A stretch of 45,218 nucleotides of DNA. It comes from Bacteroidaceae bacterium (GTDB lineage Bacteria > Bacteroidota > Bacteroidia > Bacteroidales > Bacteroidaceae). This document shows, piece by piece, positions 18,221 to 26,552 of this stretch. Positions within the stretch are counted from its first letter, which is position 1. Every line of letters begins with the position of its first letter. Made by a program: the position numbers and the translations under genes. Below the pieces are notes generated by a model, which was given only the letters and a program-made list of their open reading frames with translations, ran no database searches and was not told the DNA's origin. The stretch is from NCBI GenBank assembly GCA_017617805.1, contig JAFZVN010000026.1, positions 1-45,218 on the forward strand. Direction: 5' to 3'.

Positions 18221-18228
18221 CAAAGATA
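18221..18228 (-). promoter_or_regulatory. Promoter -7 box of the nitroreductase gene
   Basis: On the minus strand it reads TATCTTTG, an exact TAnnTTTG match, 36 bases upstream of the start codon. Confidence 0.7.
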
Positions 18229-18283
18229 AGGAAAAAAGTGCTTATTTTTCTCCGTTCACTCGTCACTTTTCACTTTTTTTCCC

Positions 18284-18291
18284 TACCTTTG
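18284..18291 (+). promoter_or_regulatory. Promoter -7 box before the NrdJ-C-like gene
   Basis: TACCTTTG matches TAnnTTTG exactly, 35 bases before the start at 18326. Just upstream is a CACTTTTCACTTTT tract of the kind seen at other boundaries in this window. Confidence 0.7.
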
Positions 18292-18325
18292 CCTTTACTT
18301 TACAAATTTTGCAACAGAAACTAAC

Positions 18326-19009
18326 ATGTCACCTGTACAATCTTTATCAGCCATCATCCTAAACACCCTGACGGAATTTGGCGACAAAAAGCTGAGGAAG
18401 GCATTGAAAGCCTACGATCCCGCAAGAGGTGTGAACAAGGAACGCGAGGAGCTGATGACGCTACTCGACAACGAGATTTACTCCTACCGACCAGAGTTCG
18501 AAATCACGGAGAAACGTCCTATCAGCCTCGAATGTGATGTGGTGAAATTCCAAAACAAGAAGGAAAAATGGGTTGCCTTTGTCGGACTGCTCGATGGCTA
18601 TCCCTACGAAATCTTCACAGGCGTGCTCGATGACGAAGACGGCATTGCCCTGCCCAAGACTGTGACCAAAGGGCACATCATCAAACACCTGAACGAGGAT
18701 GGCACCAAACGCTACGACTTCACGTTCGTCAACCGCAGAGGCTACAAGACCACCATCGAGGGGCTTTCTGAGCGATTCAACAAGGAATACTGGAACTATG
18801 CCAAGCTCATCAGTGGCGTGCTTCGATACAGAATGCCTCTGACTAACGTCATCAAGTTGGTCAGCTCGCTGCAACTTGAAAATGAGAATATCAACACATG
18901 GACTAATGGCGTGGCTCGTGCGCTGAAGAAATACACGAACGATGGTGAGGATCTAAGCGATGACCTCAACATCAGCGACCTCCGAAATGCAGAATTCGAT
19001 GCAGAATAA
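18326..19009 (+). CDS. Stand-alone protein resembling the C-terminal domain of class II ribonucleotide reductase
   Basis: The 227-residue protein has a helical N terminus (about 1-55). From about residue 63 (KRPISLECDVVKFQNKKEKW) to 205 it resembles, as I remember it, the TSCPD-like C-terminal region of Bacteroidetes adenosylcobalamin-dependent ribonucleotide reductase NrdJ; phrases such as YEIFTGVLDD, TIEGLSERFNKEYWNYAKLI and GVARALKKY fit. No catalytic barrel is encoded next to it, and the Cys-rich tail of full NrdJ is missing: the end is acidic (GEDLSDDLNISDLRNAEFDAE). Pseudomonads have a comparable split, NrdJa/NrdJb. It might assist an NrdJ encoded elsewhere or have a separate role. It overlaps the folB start by 11 bases, so the two are translated from one message. 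Confidence 0.55.
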   Translation: MSPVQSLSAIILNTLTEFGDKKLRKALKAYDPARGVNKEREELMTLLDNEIYSYRPEFEITEKRPISLECDVVKFQNKKEKWVAFVGLLDGYPYEIFTGVLDDEDGIALPKTVTKGHIIKHLNEDGTKRYDFTFVNRRGYKTTIEGLSERFNKEYWNYAKLISGVLRYRMPLTNVIKLVSSLQLENENINTWTNGVARALKKYTNDGEDLSDDLNISDLRNAEFDAE

Positions 19010-19361
19010 AATCATCATCCAAGGACTCCGCATCTATGCCTATCATGGTGTGATGGAACAGGAGCGGAAGGTGGGGGCTTACTTCACCATCGACCTCGAG
19101 GTGGAGACGGACTTCACGTCTGCCCTCCAGAGCGATGAGCTCAGCGGCACCATCTCCTACGCAGACCTCTTCGAGACCCTCAAACGTGAGATGTCCCTAC
19201 CCTCTTCGTTGCTCGAACACGTGGCAGGACGCATCGCCAAGGCAATCTTGGCTGATTATCCAACCGCTCAATCCGTCCGAATCCGCCTGTTGAAAGAAAA
19301 TCCCCCTATGGGTGCCGATTGCCAAGGAGCAGGCGTGGAGGTCTTTTGTGAAAGAAATTAA
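18999..19361 (+). CDS. folB: Dihydroneopterin aldolase
   Basis: A 120-residue FolB. It converts dihydroneopterin to 6-hydroxymethyl-dihydropterin and glycolaldehyde in folate synthesis. The start region MQNKIIIQGLRIYAYHGVMEQER contains the conserved AYHGV and catalytic Glu (key residues Y..HG..EQE). SYADLFE carries the conserved Tyr, and KENPPMGADCQGAGVE the active-site Lys. The frame is open further upstream, but ATG 18999 gives the family-typical start; ATG 18987 would add four residues. It is far from folA here, and its upstream partner is the NrdJ-C-like gene, a link between folate and deoxynucleotide genes that may be chance. Confidence 0.92.
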   Translation: MQNKIIIQGLRIYAYHGVMEQERKVGAYFTIDLEVETDFTSALQSDELSGTISYADLFETLKREMSLPSSLLEHVAGRIAKAILADYPTAQSVRIRLLKENPPMGADCQGAGVEVFCERN

Positions 19362-19396
19362 AGGCAAAACTTCATTCATCAAATATAATCAAAACA

Positions 19397-20863
19397 ATGA
19401 CAACAACAACCAACAAAATGACCAACTACCGTTGGGTCATCTGTGCGATGCTCTTCCTCGCCACCACGGTCAACTACATGGATCGTCAGGTACTTTCGTT
19501 GACGTGGAAGGACTTCATCTCCATCGATTTTCACTGGTCAGATGCTGACTATGGTTTCATCACGGCCGCTTTCTCCATCTTCTATGCCTTCATCTCGCTC
19601 TTTGCAGGCAAGTTCATCGACTGGATGGGTACGAAGAAGGGTTACATCTGGGCAATCGTCATCTGGTCAATCGGCGCATGCCTCCATGCAGGTTGTGGCA
19701 TCGTCACCATGTCGCTGACAGACATTCCTGACGAGGCAGCCCTGAGAGCCGTCAAAGCAGGCACAGACCTTGCCCTTCTCATCAGCACATGGAGTGTCTG
19801 GCTTTTCCTTGCCTGCCGCATTGTGCTGGCTACAGGTGAGGCTGGAAACTTCCCTGCTGCCATCAAGGTAACCGCTGAGTATTTCCCCAAGAAAGACCGT
19901 GCCCTCGCCACCTCCATCTTCAATGCTGGTGCTTCTGTGGGTGCTCTTGCTGCCCCCCTCACTATCCCTGTGCTCGCTGAGTCAATGGGTTGGGAGATGG
20001 CCTTCATCATCATTGGTGGAATCGGCTTCATCTGGGCAATCCTTTGGGCTGTGCTCTACAACAAACCCTCTGAAAGCAGCCGTGTGAACCAAGCAGAACT
20101 GGCTTACATTCAGCAGGACACCAACGCGCCAGCTGAAGAGACGAAGGTGGCAGCAACGCCCACTCGCGAACAAGCCAACGACAGCCTCGAAATCCCCTTC
20201 CTCAAGTGCTTCACTTATCGTCAGACTTGGGCATTCATCGTGGGTAAGCTCCTCACGGATGGTGTTTGGTGGTTCTTTCTCTTCTGGGCTCCTGCTTACT
20301 TCTCAGAACTGGGTTACAAGTCATCAGACCCCATGGGTCAGGCACTCATCTTCTTGCTCTACCTCATCGTGACAGTCGTTTCCATCGGTGGTGGCTATCT
20401 GCCCAAGTATTTCGTGGAGAAGAAGAATATGGAACCCTATTCAGGCCGCATGCTCGCCATGCTTATTTTTGCCTTCTTCCCCATCTTCGCGATGTTTGCA
20501 CAACCCTTGGCAGGCACATCCGTTTGGTGGCCTTGCATCATCATCGGTTTGGCAGGAGCAGGTCATCAGTCTTGGTCGGCTAACCTCTACTCCACCATCG
20601 GCGATATGTTCCCAAAATCTGCCATCGCCTCCATCACAGGTATCGGCACCATGTTTGGCGGACTCTGCTCCTTTGCCATCAACTGGGGCTCTGGTCTCCT
20701 CTTCACGCATGCTGAACAACAGGGTGAAGCCTTCCAGTTCTTTGGTGTGACAGGCAAGCCTGCAGGCTACATGATTGTCTTCTGCTACTGCGCTGTGGCT
20801 TACCTCATCGCTTGGGCACTCATGAAGGTGCTCGTGCCAAAGTACAAGCCTATCACGAAATAA
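19397..20863 (+). CDS. MFS transporter, hexuronate (ExuT)-like
   Basis: A 488-residue protein of the major facilitator superfamily, with about 12 hydrophobic segments and the first helix at NYRWVICAMLFLATTVNYMDR. The sequence around NYMDRQVLSLTW, GKFIDWMGTKKGYIWA and ATGEAGNFPAAIKVTAEYFP fits the anion:cation symporter branch that includes E. coli ExuT (galacturonate/glucuronate). The central loop (about 235-265) is hydrophilic. It lies 35 bases after folB and directly before the GH127 gene, so uptake of a plant-wall sugar or uronate is a reasonable inference; the exact substrate is not determined by sequence. The stop codon overlaps a possible upstream start of the next gene (TAATG). Confidence 0.88.
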   Translation: MTTTTNKMTNYRWVICAMLFLATTVNYMDRQVLSLTWKDFISIDFHWSDADYGFITAAFSIFYAFISLFAGKFIDWMGTKKGYIWAIVIWSIGACLHAGCGIVTMSLTDIPDEAALRAVKAGTDLALLISTWSVWLFLACRIVLATGEAGNFPAAIKVTAEYFPKKDRALATSIFNAGASVGALAAPLTIPVLAESMGWEMAFIIIGGIGFIWAILWAVLYNKPSESSRVNQAELAYIQQDTNAPAEETKVAATPTREQANDSLEIPFLKCFTYRQTWAFIVGKLLTDGVWWFFLFWAPAYFSELGYKSSDPMGQALIFLLYLIVTVVSIGGGYLPKYFVEKKNMEPYSGRMLAMLIFAFFPIFAMFAQPLAGTSVWWPCIIIGLAGAGHQSWSANLYSTIGDMFPKSAIASITGIGTMFGGLCSFAINWGSGLLFTHAEQQGEAFQFFGVTGKPAGYMIVFCYCAVAYLIAWALMKVLVPKYKPITK

Positions 20864-20886
20864 TGTCACAAAAAAATATCATCAAC

Positions 20887-23307
20887 ATGAGCATGAAACA
20901 TCAAAAACTACTGACTGCAGCACTGGCGCTCTGTCTGACTGGCAATGCCGCTGCACAAAGCGAGATTTATCCACAGCACTTCAACCTTGAAGAGGTAAAG
21001 CTGCTCGATGGTCCCATGAAGACCATGATGGAAACGAACGACAAGCTCCTGCTGGAATATGATGCAGACCGACTGATGACGCCGTTCATCCGTCAGGCAG
21101 GACTCTCCAAGGACGCTGCTTCCAAGTATTATGGTTGGGAGGAAAAGCATCCTTCGTTCAGCAACTGGGGCTTGAGCGACTGGAGCCTCGAAGGCCATGT
21201 GGGTGGCCACTATGTGAGTGCCCTTGCCTTGGCGTATGCCGCTTCACACGATGCTGGCATGAAAGCCAAGATGCTGGAACGCCTGAACTACTGCCTCAAT
21301 ATCATGAAGGACTGCCAGGATGCCTACAAGAACGATACGAAGGGCATGAAAGGATTCATCGGCGGACAGCCCATCAATCAGATTTGGACAGGCTTGTATG
21401 CCAAGGATTTGACAGAGTTCCGCAAGTATGGTGGCTGGGTGCCTTTCTATTGTCAGCACAAGGTGTTGGCTGGATTGCGTGATGCCTTCCTCTATGCTGA
21501 CAGCAAACTGGCCAAGAAACTCTTCCAAGGATTGGCAGACTGGAGTGTGAACGTGGTGAGCAACCTCAGCGATGAAGAGATGCAGCAGGTGCTCGGATGG
21601 GAACATGGCGGCATGAACGAGACGCTGGTGGATGCTTACAAGCTCTTTGGTGACAAGAAATATCTCGATGGTGCCAAGAAGTACAGCCATCGTCAGATGA
21701 TTGACGGCATGAAGACCTTCAACGCCACGTTCCTCGATGGCAAGCACGCCAACACGCAAGTGCCTAAGTATATAGGTTTCGAACGTGCCTGGCAAGAGGA
21801 CAAGACATTAACGGATTATCGCAATGCCGTGCTGAATTTCTGGGACGATGTGGCAAAGAACCGTACGGTCTGCATTGGTGGCAACTCCATCAGCGAACAC
21901 TTTCAGAATCATCAGAACGGACACCTCTACATCAACAACATGGAGGGTCCTGAGTCGTGCAACTCGAACAACATGCTGAAACTCTCCGAAGACCTCTTCG
22001 ATGACACCCACGATGCGAAATACGCTGACTTCTACGAGGCTACAATGTGGAACCACATCATGTCCACCCAAGACCCAGAAACGGGCGGCTACGTGTATTT
22101 CACTTCGTTGCGTCCCCTCTCCTATCGCATCTACTCTCAGGTGAATCAGGGCATGTGGTGCTGCGTGGGCACAGGCATGGAGAACCATTCGAAATACGGC
22201 CACTTCATCTATACACATAGTGCCACGAACGACACGCTCTATGTGAACCTCTTCACAGCCAGCGAACTGAACAGCAAGAAGTTTGGCATTCGTCAGGAGA
22301 CCAACTTCCCCTACGAGCAAAAGAGCAAGTTGACGATCACGAAAGGCGGCAACTTCACCCTTGCGATCCGCAAACCAGCATGGGCAAGTGTAGATGGCAA
22401 AGCCTCCTACACCTATCAGACCAAGGCATGGAAGGCAGGCGAAGTGGTGGAAGTGAACCTCCCCATGACGCTCCGCTATGAGGAATGCCCCGACTACAAG
22501 AGCTATATCGCTTTCAAATATGGCCCTATCCTCTTGGCTGCCCGTACTGCGACCGAGGCACAGCTGCCGAATGAATATGGTGGTGAAGGCCGTATGGATC
22601 ACTCTCCTGGTGCTCGCGCCAATGCCAAGCCCCTCTCTTCTGCCCCATTGCTGATCGGCAATCGTGCTGAGGTGCTTCAGAACATCCAGCCTGTCAATCA
22701 GAGCAAGCTGAGTTTCACGCTCACGACAGACAAGGGTGTTCTGCCACTCGAACCCTTCTACAGTATCCAGCACTCACGCTACTCCTGCTACTTCTTCCAG
22801 GGCACCAAGGAGGACTACGCCAACTCAGACATGGGCAGACGCGATGCTGAAGAACAGGCATTGCAGGCTCGTACCCTCGATTTCGTGGCCACAGGCGAAC
22901 AACAGAGCGAGGCTGGCCATGAAGCCAAATACTCCACAGGTTCTACCAACGGCAGCTATCGTGGAGAGACTTATCGCGATGCCAAGAACGGCGAGTTCAT
23001 CCAGTATGTCATCGAGAACAAGGGTCTTGAGACGGATCTGTCCCTCATGCTTCGCTTCATCACCTCTGACAGAGGTCGTGTGGCAGACATCTTCATCGAT
23101 GATGAGAAGATTGGCGACATCACCATACAGCCACGCATGAAGGGTGCTGACGAGCAGGGATTCTTCAATGTGGAGTACGCCATCCCTGATGACCTCCTCA
23201 TCGACCCCAAAGATGGCAACATCAAGCCCCAACTCACCTTCCGCATCGTAGCATCACCCAACACCATGTGTCCAGGCCTCTACTACCTGCGACTGCTGAA
23301 GAAATAG
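20887..23307 (+). CDS. Secreted GH127-type beta-L-arabinofuranosidase (DUF1680)
   Basis: About 806 residues with a signal peptide (MSMKHQKLLTAALALCLTGNAAAQ). The alpha/alpha-barrel region carries GGHYVSALALAYAASHD and GFIGGQP. GH127 enzymes use a zinc-bound cysteine nucleophile; matching motifs are the ESC of GPESCNSNNML (about residue 354) and the CC of MWCCVGTGMENHSKYG (about 423). They remove beta-L-arabinofuranose from plant polymers such as pectin side chains or extensin glycans. The last 150 residues form a beta-sandwich-like extension (from GSYRGETYRDAKNGEF). In-frame starts also exist at 20863 (overlapping the MFS stop) and 20893; 20887 gives a normal signal peptide. It ends at a strong bidirectional terminator. 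Confidence 0.88.
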   Translation: MSMKHQKLLTAALALCLTGNAAAQSEIYPQHFNLEEVKLLDGPMKTMMETNDKLLLEYDADRLMTPFIRQAGLSKDAASKYYGWEEKHPSFSNWGLSDWSLEGHVGGHYVSALALAYAASHDAGMKAKMLERLNYCLNIMKDCQDAYKNDTKGMKGFIGGQPINQIWTGLYAKDLTEFRKYGGWVPFYCQHKVLAGLRDAFLYADSKLAKKLFQGLADWSVNVVSNLSDEEMQQVLGWEHGGMNETLVDAYKLFGDKKYLDGAKKYSHRQMIDGMKTFNATFLDGKHANTQVPKYIGFERAWQEDKTLTDYRNAVLNFWDDVAKNRTVCIGGNSISEHFQNHQNGHLYINNMEGPESCNSNNMLKLSEDLFDDTHDAKYADFYEATMWNHIMSTQDPETGGYVYFTSLRPLSYRIYSQVNQGMWCCVGTGMENHSKYGHFIYTHSATNDTLYVNLFTASELNSKKFGIRQETNFPYEQKSKLTITKGGNFTLAIRKPAWASVDGKASYTYQTKAWKAGEVVEVNLPMTLRYEECPDYKSYIAFKYGPILLAARTATEAQLPNEYGGEGRMDHSPGARANAKPLSSAPLLIGNRAEVLQNIQPVNQSKLSFTLTTDKGVLPLEPFYSIQHSRYSCYFFQGTKEDYANSDMGRRDAEEQALQARTLDFVATGEQQSEAGHEAKYSTGSTNGSYRGETYRDAKNGEFIQYVIENKGLETDLSLMLRFITSDRGRVADIFIDDEKIGDITIQPRMKGADEQGFFNVEYAIPDDLLIDPKDGNIKPQLTFRIVASPNTMCPGLYYLRLLKK

Positions 23308-23366
23308 TCCCTGTTTTTTCCTTTCGAAAGTTCGTGCTCGATGGCTCTCCCATCGAGACCCAACAC

Positions 23367-23412
23367 AAAAAACCTCCCTTGCCCACACCAGGCAAAGGAG
23401 GTTTTCTTTTTG
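23367..23412. terminator. Bidirectional terminator between GH127 and ompA-like genes
   Basis: AAAACCTCC...TTGCC pairs with GGCAA.GGAGGTTTT around a 7-base loop (23384-23390), with runs of A before and T after it. It can therefore stop transcripts from both convergent genes. Confidence 0.85.
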
Positions 23413-23444
23413 GGATGATTCTTCATCCCAGCATATCAGTAGCG

Positions 23445-25061
23445 TTAATCTTTATCCGAAGAAGGAATCTCACTACCTGGGTCTTCCATAATGAAATTCA
23501 CAGCTGGCACCCATTCACGCAGCGTCTTGAAGGGCTGCAAAGCCTTTTCCACATGGGAAGTGCGGAGACGAGTAGGATCAATCTGGTACTTCGTTATGAG
23601 GGCTTCACGCACCACTTCTGCACGCTTCTGAGCCAATACACGATGGTACTCCTCGTCATCGTCTGGAATAATGTCAGGATGACCCACAATGTTCACGTTG
23701 ACCAGCGGATGCTCCTTCAGGAACCTTGCCACATAGTCCAAACGCTTGGAAGAGGCGGTGTTGAGATAGTAGAAACCTGCATAGAAGGGAATCTCCGTGT
23801 ACATCGACTCTCCATAACGAACCGTCTCACGATAAGTACGCGTATTGTCGATGAGCACAGGGTCAACGAACGCCTTCTTAGGAGGCTCTCGGAAACGGCG
23901 CAGCTTCTGTTTGCCATTGGTGAAGTGATAGACGAAATTCACCATCAGGTCAACATAGAAATCGATATTGTTGCCGTTGGACACACCATTATATTTGTTA
24001 TCGGTGGCATTGGCACGCAGGTCAATGCTGAGGTCCCAAGGCTCATTCAAACGCACGTCAATCTGAAATCCTGCATGACCCACAACATAATTTCCGCCAT
24101 CGCCATCAACAGGATAATAAGGCTTCTCTGCAGTGGGCGTACGATTCCACAAAGCCAACTTATCTGTCTCGAAGTTAAAGGTCTTGATCATGCCCGCTCC
24201 AAACACGAGGCTCCACGTCATCGGACGGTTCACATCGTAGCCGAAGAAAGCGTTGGTGAGGTTCAGAATACCAGACATGGAACCAGAAATAAGACGGTAG
24301 GAATAGCGGCCGTTGCCATAAATCTCAGGCATAGCCTTCACAGCTGCCTCGCTGCATCGAGACACCTGCATATTCAAAGAACCTGTCACTTTGAATCCAA
24401 ACACAGGACTAAAATTGTGGCCGAACAAGAGGTCAAACGAAGGCATCTGGTGCGTGATGAAGTCTTCACCTTTTGCATTCTCAGCCAACGACTGGCTGAA
24501 ACCGAAACCCAAACCATAGAACCAGTCACCATGCTTGTGCTTATTCTTATTTTCCACCACAGCTGGTTGCATATAAGTATAGGTGGCACGAGCCACTTCC
24601 GTTGGGGTAGCAGGACGTGCTGTCACCACTTCCACCTCTTGCTTCTTATCACTCAGCTTCTCAGCGATTTCAGCGGCTTTCTTCTCAGCCTTCGCCACAG
24701 CCTTGGTGTCGCCCTTGGCCTTCGCTTTGGCTGCTTCAGCCTCTGCCTTCGCTATTTTCTTCGAAGCTTTCGCCTCGGCTTTGGCCAATTTCTTCTCAGC
24801 CTTGGCAGCCTTCTTAGCCGCTTTCTTGGCCTTAGCAGCGGCACTTGCACGTTCAGCCTCTTGCTTCATCTGCATCTTCATTTCATTCTTCAGACGCTGC
24901 TCAGCCACTTTCAGGGCATATTCTTCCGCCCTTGCCCTTTCTTTATCTGCATTTTTTGACGACCCATCCGTCTGAGCCGAAACCATCAACCCACACATCA
25001 ATAGGAAGACGACCATCAGCATCTTGGCCATCCCATTACTTCTTGTTGTAACTATCTTCAT
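23445..25061 (-). CDS. OmpA-like outer-membrane protein with Lys/Ala coiled coil
   Basis: About 538 residues with three parts. After a signal peptide ending at MVSAQ, a strongly charged segment (about residues 25-135) made of KAKKAAKKAAKAEKKLAK-like repeats should form a long coiled coil. A beta-barrel-like middle follows (about 165-370; alternating aromatic strands such as GDWFYGLGFGFSQ). The C-terminal domain (about 410-520) resembles OmpA, with VNVNIVGHPDIIPDDDEEY and LAQKRAEVVREALI, although the peptidoglycan-binding Asp and Arg pattern is only partly kept. It probably anchors the outer membrane to the wall. In-frame starts at 25070 and 25079 are possible; 25061 puts AGGA just upstream and gives a more usual signal peptide. 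Confidence 0.8.
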   Translation of the reverse strand: MKIVTTRSNGMAKMLMVVFLLMCGLMVSAQTDGSSKNADKERARAEEYALKVAEQRLKNEMKMQMKQEAERASAAAKAKKAAKKAAKAEKKLAKAEAKASKKIAKAEAEAAKAKAKGDTKAVAKAEKKAAEIAEKLSDKKQEVEVVTARPATPTEVARATYTYMQPAVVENKNKHKHGDWFYGLGFGFSQSLAENAKGEDFITHQMPSFDLLFGHNFSPVFGFKVTGSLNMQVSRCSEAAVKAMPEIYGNGRYSYRLISGSMSGILNLTNAFFGYDVNRPMTWSLVFGAGMIKTFNFETDKLALWNRTPTAEKPYYPVDGDGGNYVVGHAGFQIDVRLNEPWDLSIDLRANATDNKYNGVSNGNNIDFYVDLMVNFVYHFTNGKQKLRRFREPPKKAFVDPVLIDNTRTYRETVRYGESMYTEIPFYAGFYYLNTASSKRLDYVARFLKEHPLVNVNIVGHPDIIPDDDEEYHRVLAQKRAEVVREALITKYQIDPTRLRTSHVEKALQPFKTLREWVPAVNFIMEDPGSEIPSSDKD

Positions 25062-25120
25062 GTTCCTCATTTTACACATTATTTGGGTTCTTCTTCACAT
25101 GCTTGTACATGTTCTCGTTG

Positions 25121-25150
25121 CAAAATTAGCACAAAATCCATAAAATCAAA
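25121..25150 (-). promoter_or_regulatory. Promoter of the ompA-like gene
   Basis: On the minus strand TAATTTTG (25121-25128) matches TAnnTTTG and TTTG lies at 25147-25150, 18 bases upstream. The leader would be about 50-55 bases. Confidence 0.65.
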
Positions 25151-25192
25151 ATAAAAAACACGAATAAAATCAAAAATCTCGATAAAAATCCT

Positions 25193-25200
25193 TAACTTTG
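25193..25200 (+). promoter_or_regulatory. Promoter -7 box of the tRNA-Arg gene
   Basis: TAACTTTG matches TAnnTTTG and ends 20 bases before the mature tRNA, so the 5' leader of the precursor is about 14 bases. Confidence 0.7.
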
Positions 25201-25220
25201 CCCCGATTTTGATACATCAC

Positions 25221-25297
25221 GGCTCGGTAGCTCAGTTGAATAGAGCATCAGATTCCGGTTCTGCAGGTCATGGGTTTGAGTCCCATCCGAGTCACCA
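25221..25297 (+). tRNA. tRNA-Arg (anticodon CCG)
   Basis: The full cloverleaf can be drawn: acceptor GGCTCGG with CCGAGTC (one G-U), D arm GCTC/GAGC, anticodon loop TTCCGGT giving CCG (reads CGG, Arg), T arm ATGGG/CCCAT, and encoded CCA. Two features are unusual. The elbow pair G19-C56 is replaced by A19-T56 (D loop AGTTGAATA, T loop TTTGAGT), a compensated change. The outer anticodon-stem pair 27-43 is a T-C mismatch. It is a single tRNA gene. Confidence 0.93.
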
Positions 25298-25345
25298 ATC
25301 CATTTTCTGCCCTTTTTCTCTTTCACATGAAAAAGCAGACAAAAG

Positions 25346-25419
25346 AAGGTTGTTAAAAGATTAACTATCAAACGTACAAATGTTAAAAGATAGCAATCTG
25401 TTAACAACCTTAAATTTTT
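25346..25419. terminator. Long hairpin terminator between tRNA-Arg and the XRE gene
   Basis: AAGGTTGTTAA (25346-25356) pairs with TTAACAACCTT (25401-25411); inside it AGATT pairs with AATCT and CTATC with GATAG, giving about 21 pairs around a 19-base loop. AAATTTTT follows on the plus strand, and the minus strand after it is also fairly T-rich (CTTTTGTC). It sits between the tRNA and the end of the convergent regulator gene. Confidence 0.7.
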
Positions 25420-25465
25420 GTTACATTTATATCGTCGTTTCTGATGTCCGGAAACCCCACATCAC

Positions 25466-26032
25466 TCAGTTGGCACTAAATGTTTCGAAGGTACCATCAT
25501 CGAAGAAGATGCGTACTTCCACCACCTTCCGCTGTGGCTTTTGCTGCTGTTTCAGGGTTTCAGCCACAATTTCCTGCACATTCAATGGGGAGGAAGCCGC
25601 ACTGGGGGATGCTCCACGACGGACATTCCCCGTGTTTTGTGGAGAAGATACAACAGAAGCATTGGAAACTGGAACCGCATTTCCCTTCGAAGGGGATGGG
25701 GTACTGTTGGGGAACATGAACGAAAGTTGACCTTCCTCAGATCTTTCTTCCGAATCCTCTATATTATTTAAATAGGTGTCATCTGATGCTACATCTTCTG
25801 GAGTAGGAGCGTCAGCATTTTTGTACATCGCACCTTCACCATAAAACAGCCAGGCAGGATTGATGTCAGGAAATGCCTGTGCGATATTTCGTAAAATGTT
25901 GAGGGTAGGTTCAGTGCGACCACTACGAATGTGAGAGAGGGTACCCTGTGCAATACACACTTCATTGCAGAATTGGGTACTGTTCATGTGCTTGTCTTGG
26001 ATGATAAGTTCGATCTTTTCCTTGTCAGTCAT
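25466..26032 (-). CDS. XRE-type helix-turn-helix regulator
   Basis: A 188-residue protein whose first 65 residues form an XRE/Cro-like domain; the recognition helix region is EVCIAQGTLSHIRSGRTEPTLN. PDINPAWLFYGEGAMY after it is typical of Bacteroidetes members. The middle (about 75-145) is Ser/Pro/Asn/Glu-rich and probably disordered. The end, KVVEVRIFFDDGTFETF, is a short beta segment also seen in this family; a role is not known. It has its own promoter, and copies of TTGTAAA crowd the upstream 500 bp, including one over the promoter, which points to self-regulation. No obvious target gene adjoins it. Confidence 0.85.
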   Translation of the reverse strand: MTDKEKIELIIQDKHMNSTQFCNEVCIAQGTLSHIRSGRTEPTLNILRNIAQAFPDINPAWLFYGEGAMYKNADAPTPEDVASDDTYLNNIEDSEERSEEGQLSFMFPNSTPSPSKGNAVPVSNASVVSSPQNTGNVRRGASPSAASSPLNVQEIVAETLKQQQKPQRKVVEVRIFFDDGTFETFSAN

Positions 26033-26045
26033 AATTTTGAAAGTT

Positions 26046-26080
26046 TTTACAAAGGTAAGGACTTTTTTTGAAACGTCAAA
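26046..26080 (-). promoter_or_regulatory. Promoter and proximal operator of the XRE gene
   Basis: On the minus strand TTTG (26077-26080) and TACCTTTG (26050-26057) are 19 bases apart, an exact promoter match. The start point falls near 26044, and a TTGTAAA element (26046-26052) overlaps the -7 box. Confidence 0.7.
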
Positions 26081-26138
26081 ACATTTTGCTTTCTTTTTGT
26101 AATAATAAATTTTTGTTTTATATTTTCAAAGTTTTATT

Positions 26139-26552
26139 TTGTAAAACATAAAGGGATGTATATTTGTAAAGTGTGTATTTTTGTAAATACAGATGCGTAA
26201 AACGGTGTTCTTCTATCACTTTCTACTTCATTCGTAATCTGTTGATTGATTTTTCATTATTCATAGGGCATTCCAGCGTTTTGGGGCATTGATGGGGGAA
26301 AACCCATCTGAAAAAGGTGGAATCGTGGCGGAAACCTTAATTTTTAGAAGAGTTAAAACTTGTAAATACCGTTCGATGAAATAGTTAAGAAATCTTACTT
26401 TAGGTTGCATATTTACTCTCTCACTTTTTGAAACCCTTGAGCTTTATGAATGTAAAAGTATTGCAGGATTAATAATTGTAAAGTTGTAAAGCAGGGCATT
26501 GTTTGCGATTTGTGAACATTTCTTTACAAGACGAGCTCTTTCATCTTGTAAA
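26139..26552. repeat. Cluster of TTGTAAA elements upstream of the XRE gene
   Basis: Exact TTGTAAA or TTTACAA occurs at 26139, 26164, 26181, 26360, 26476, 26484, 26523 and 26546, besides the copy at 26046. Two lie 8 bp apart, and the last two form an inverted pair TTTACAAGA / TCTTGTAAA. About 0.2 copies would be expected by chance in 500 bp of this composition. The likely reader is the adjacent XRE protein, but this is inference. Confidence 0.6.

Noticed and set aside
19397-23307. Polysaccharide utilization locus
   Set aside because: A carrier and one glycoside hydrolase are present, but no SusC/SusD pair or sensor.
25221-25297. tRNA-associated integrated element
   Set aside because: No second copy of the tRNA 3' end, no integrase, and ordinary genes on both sides.
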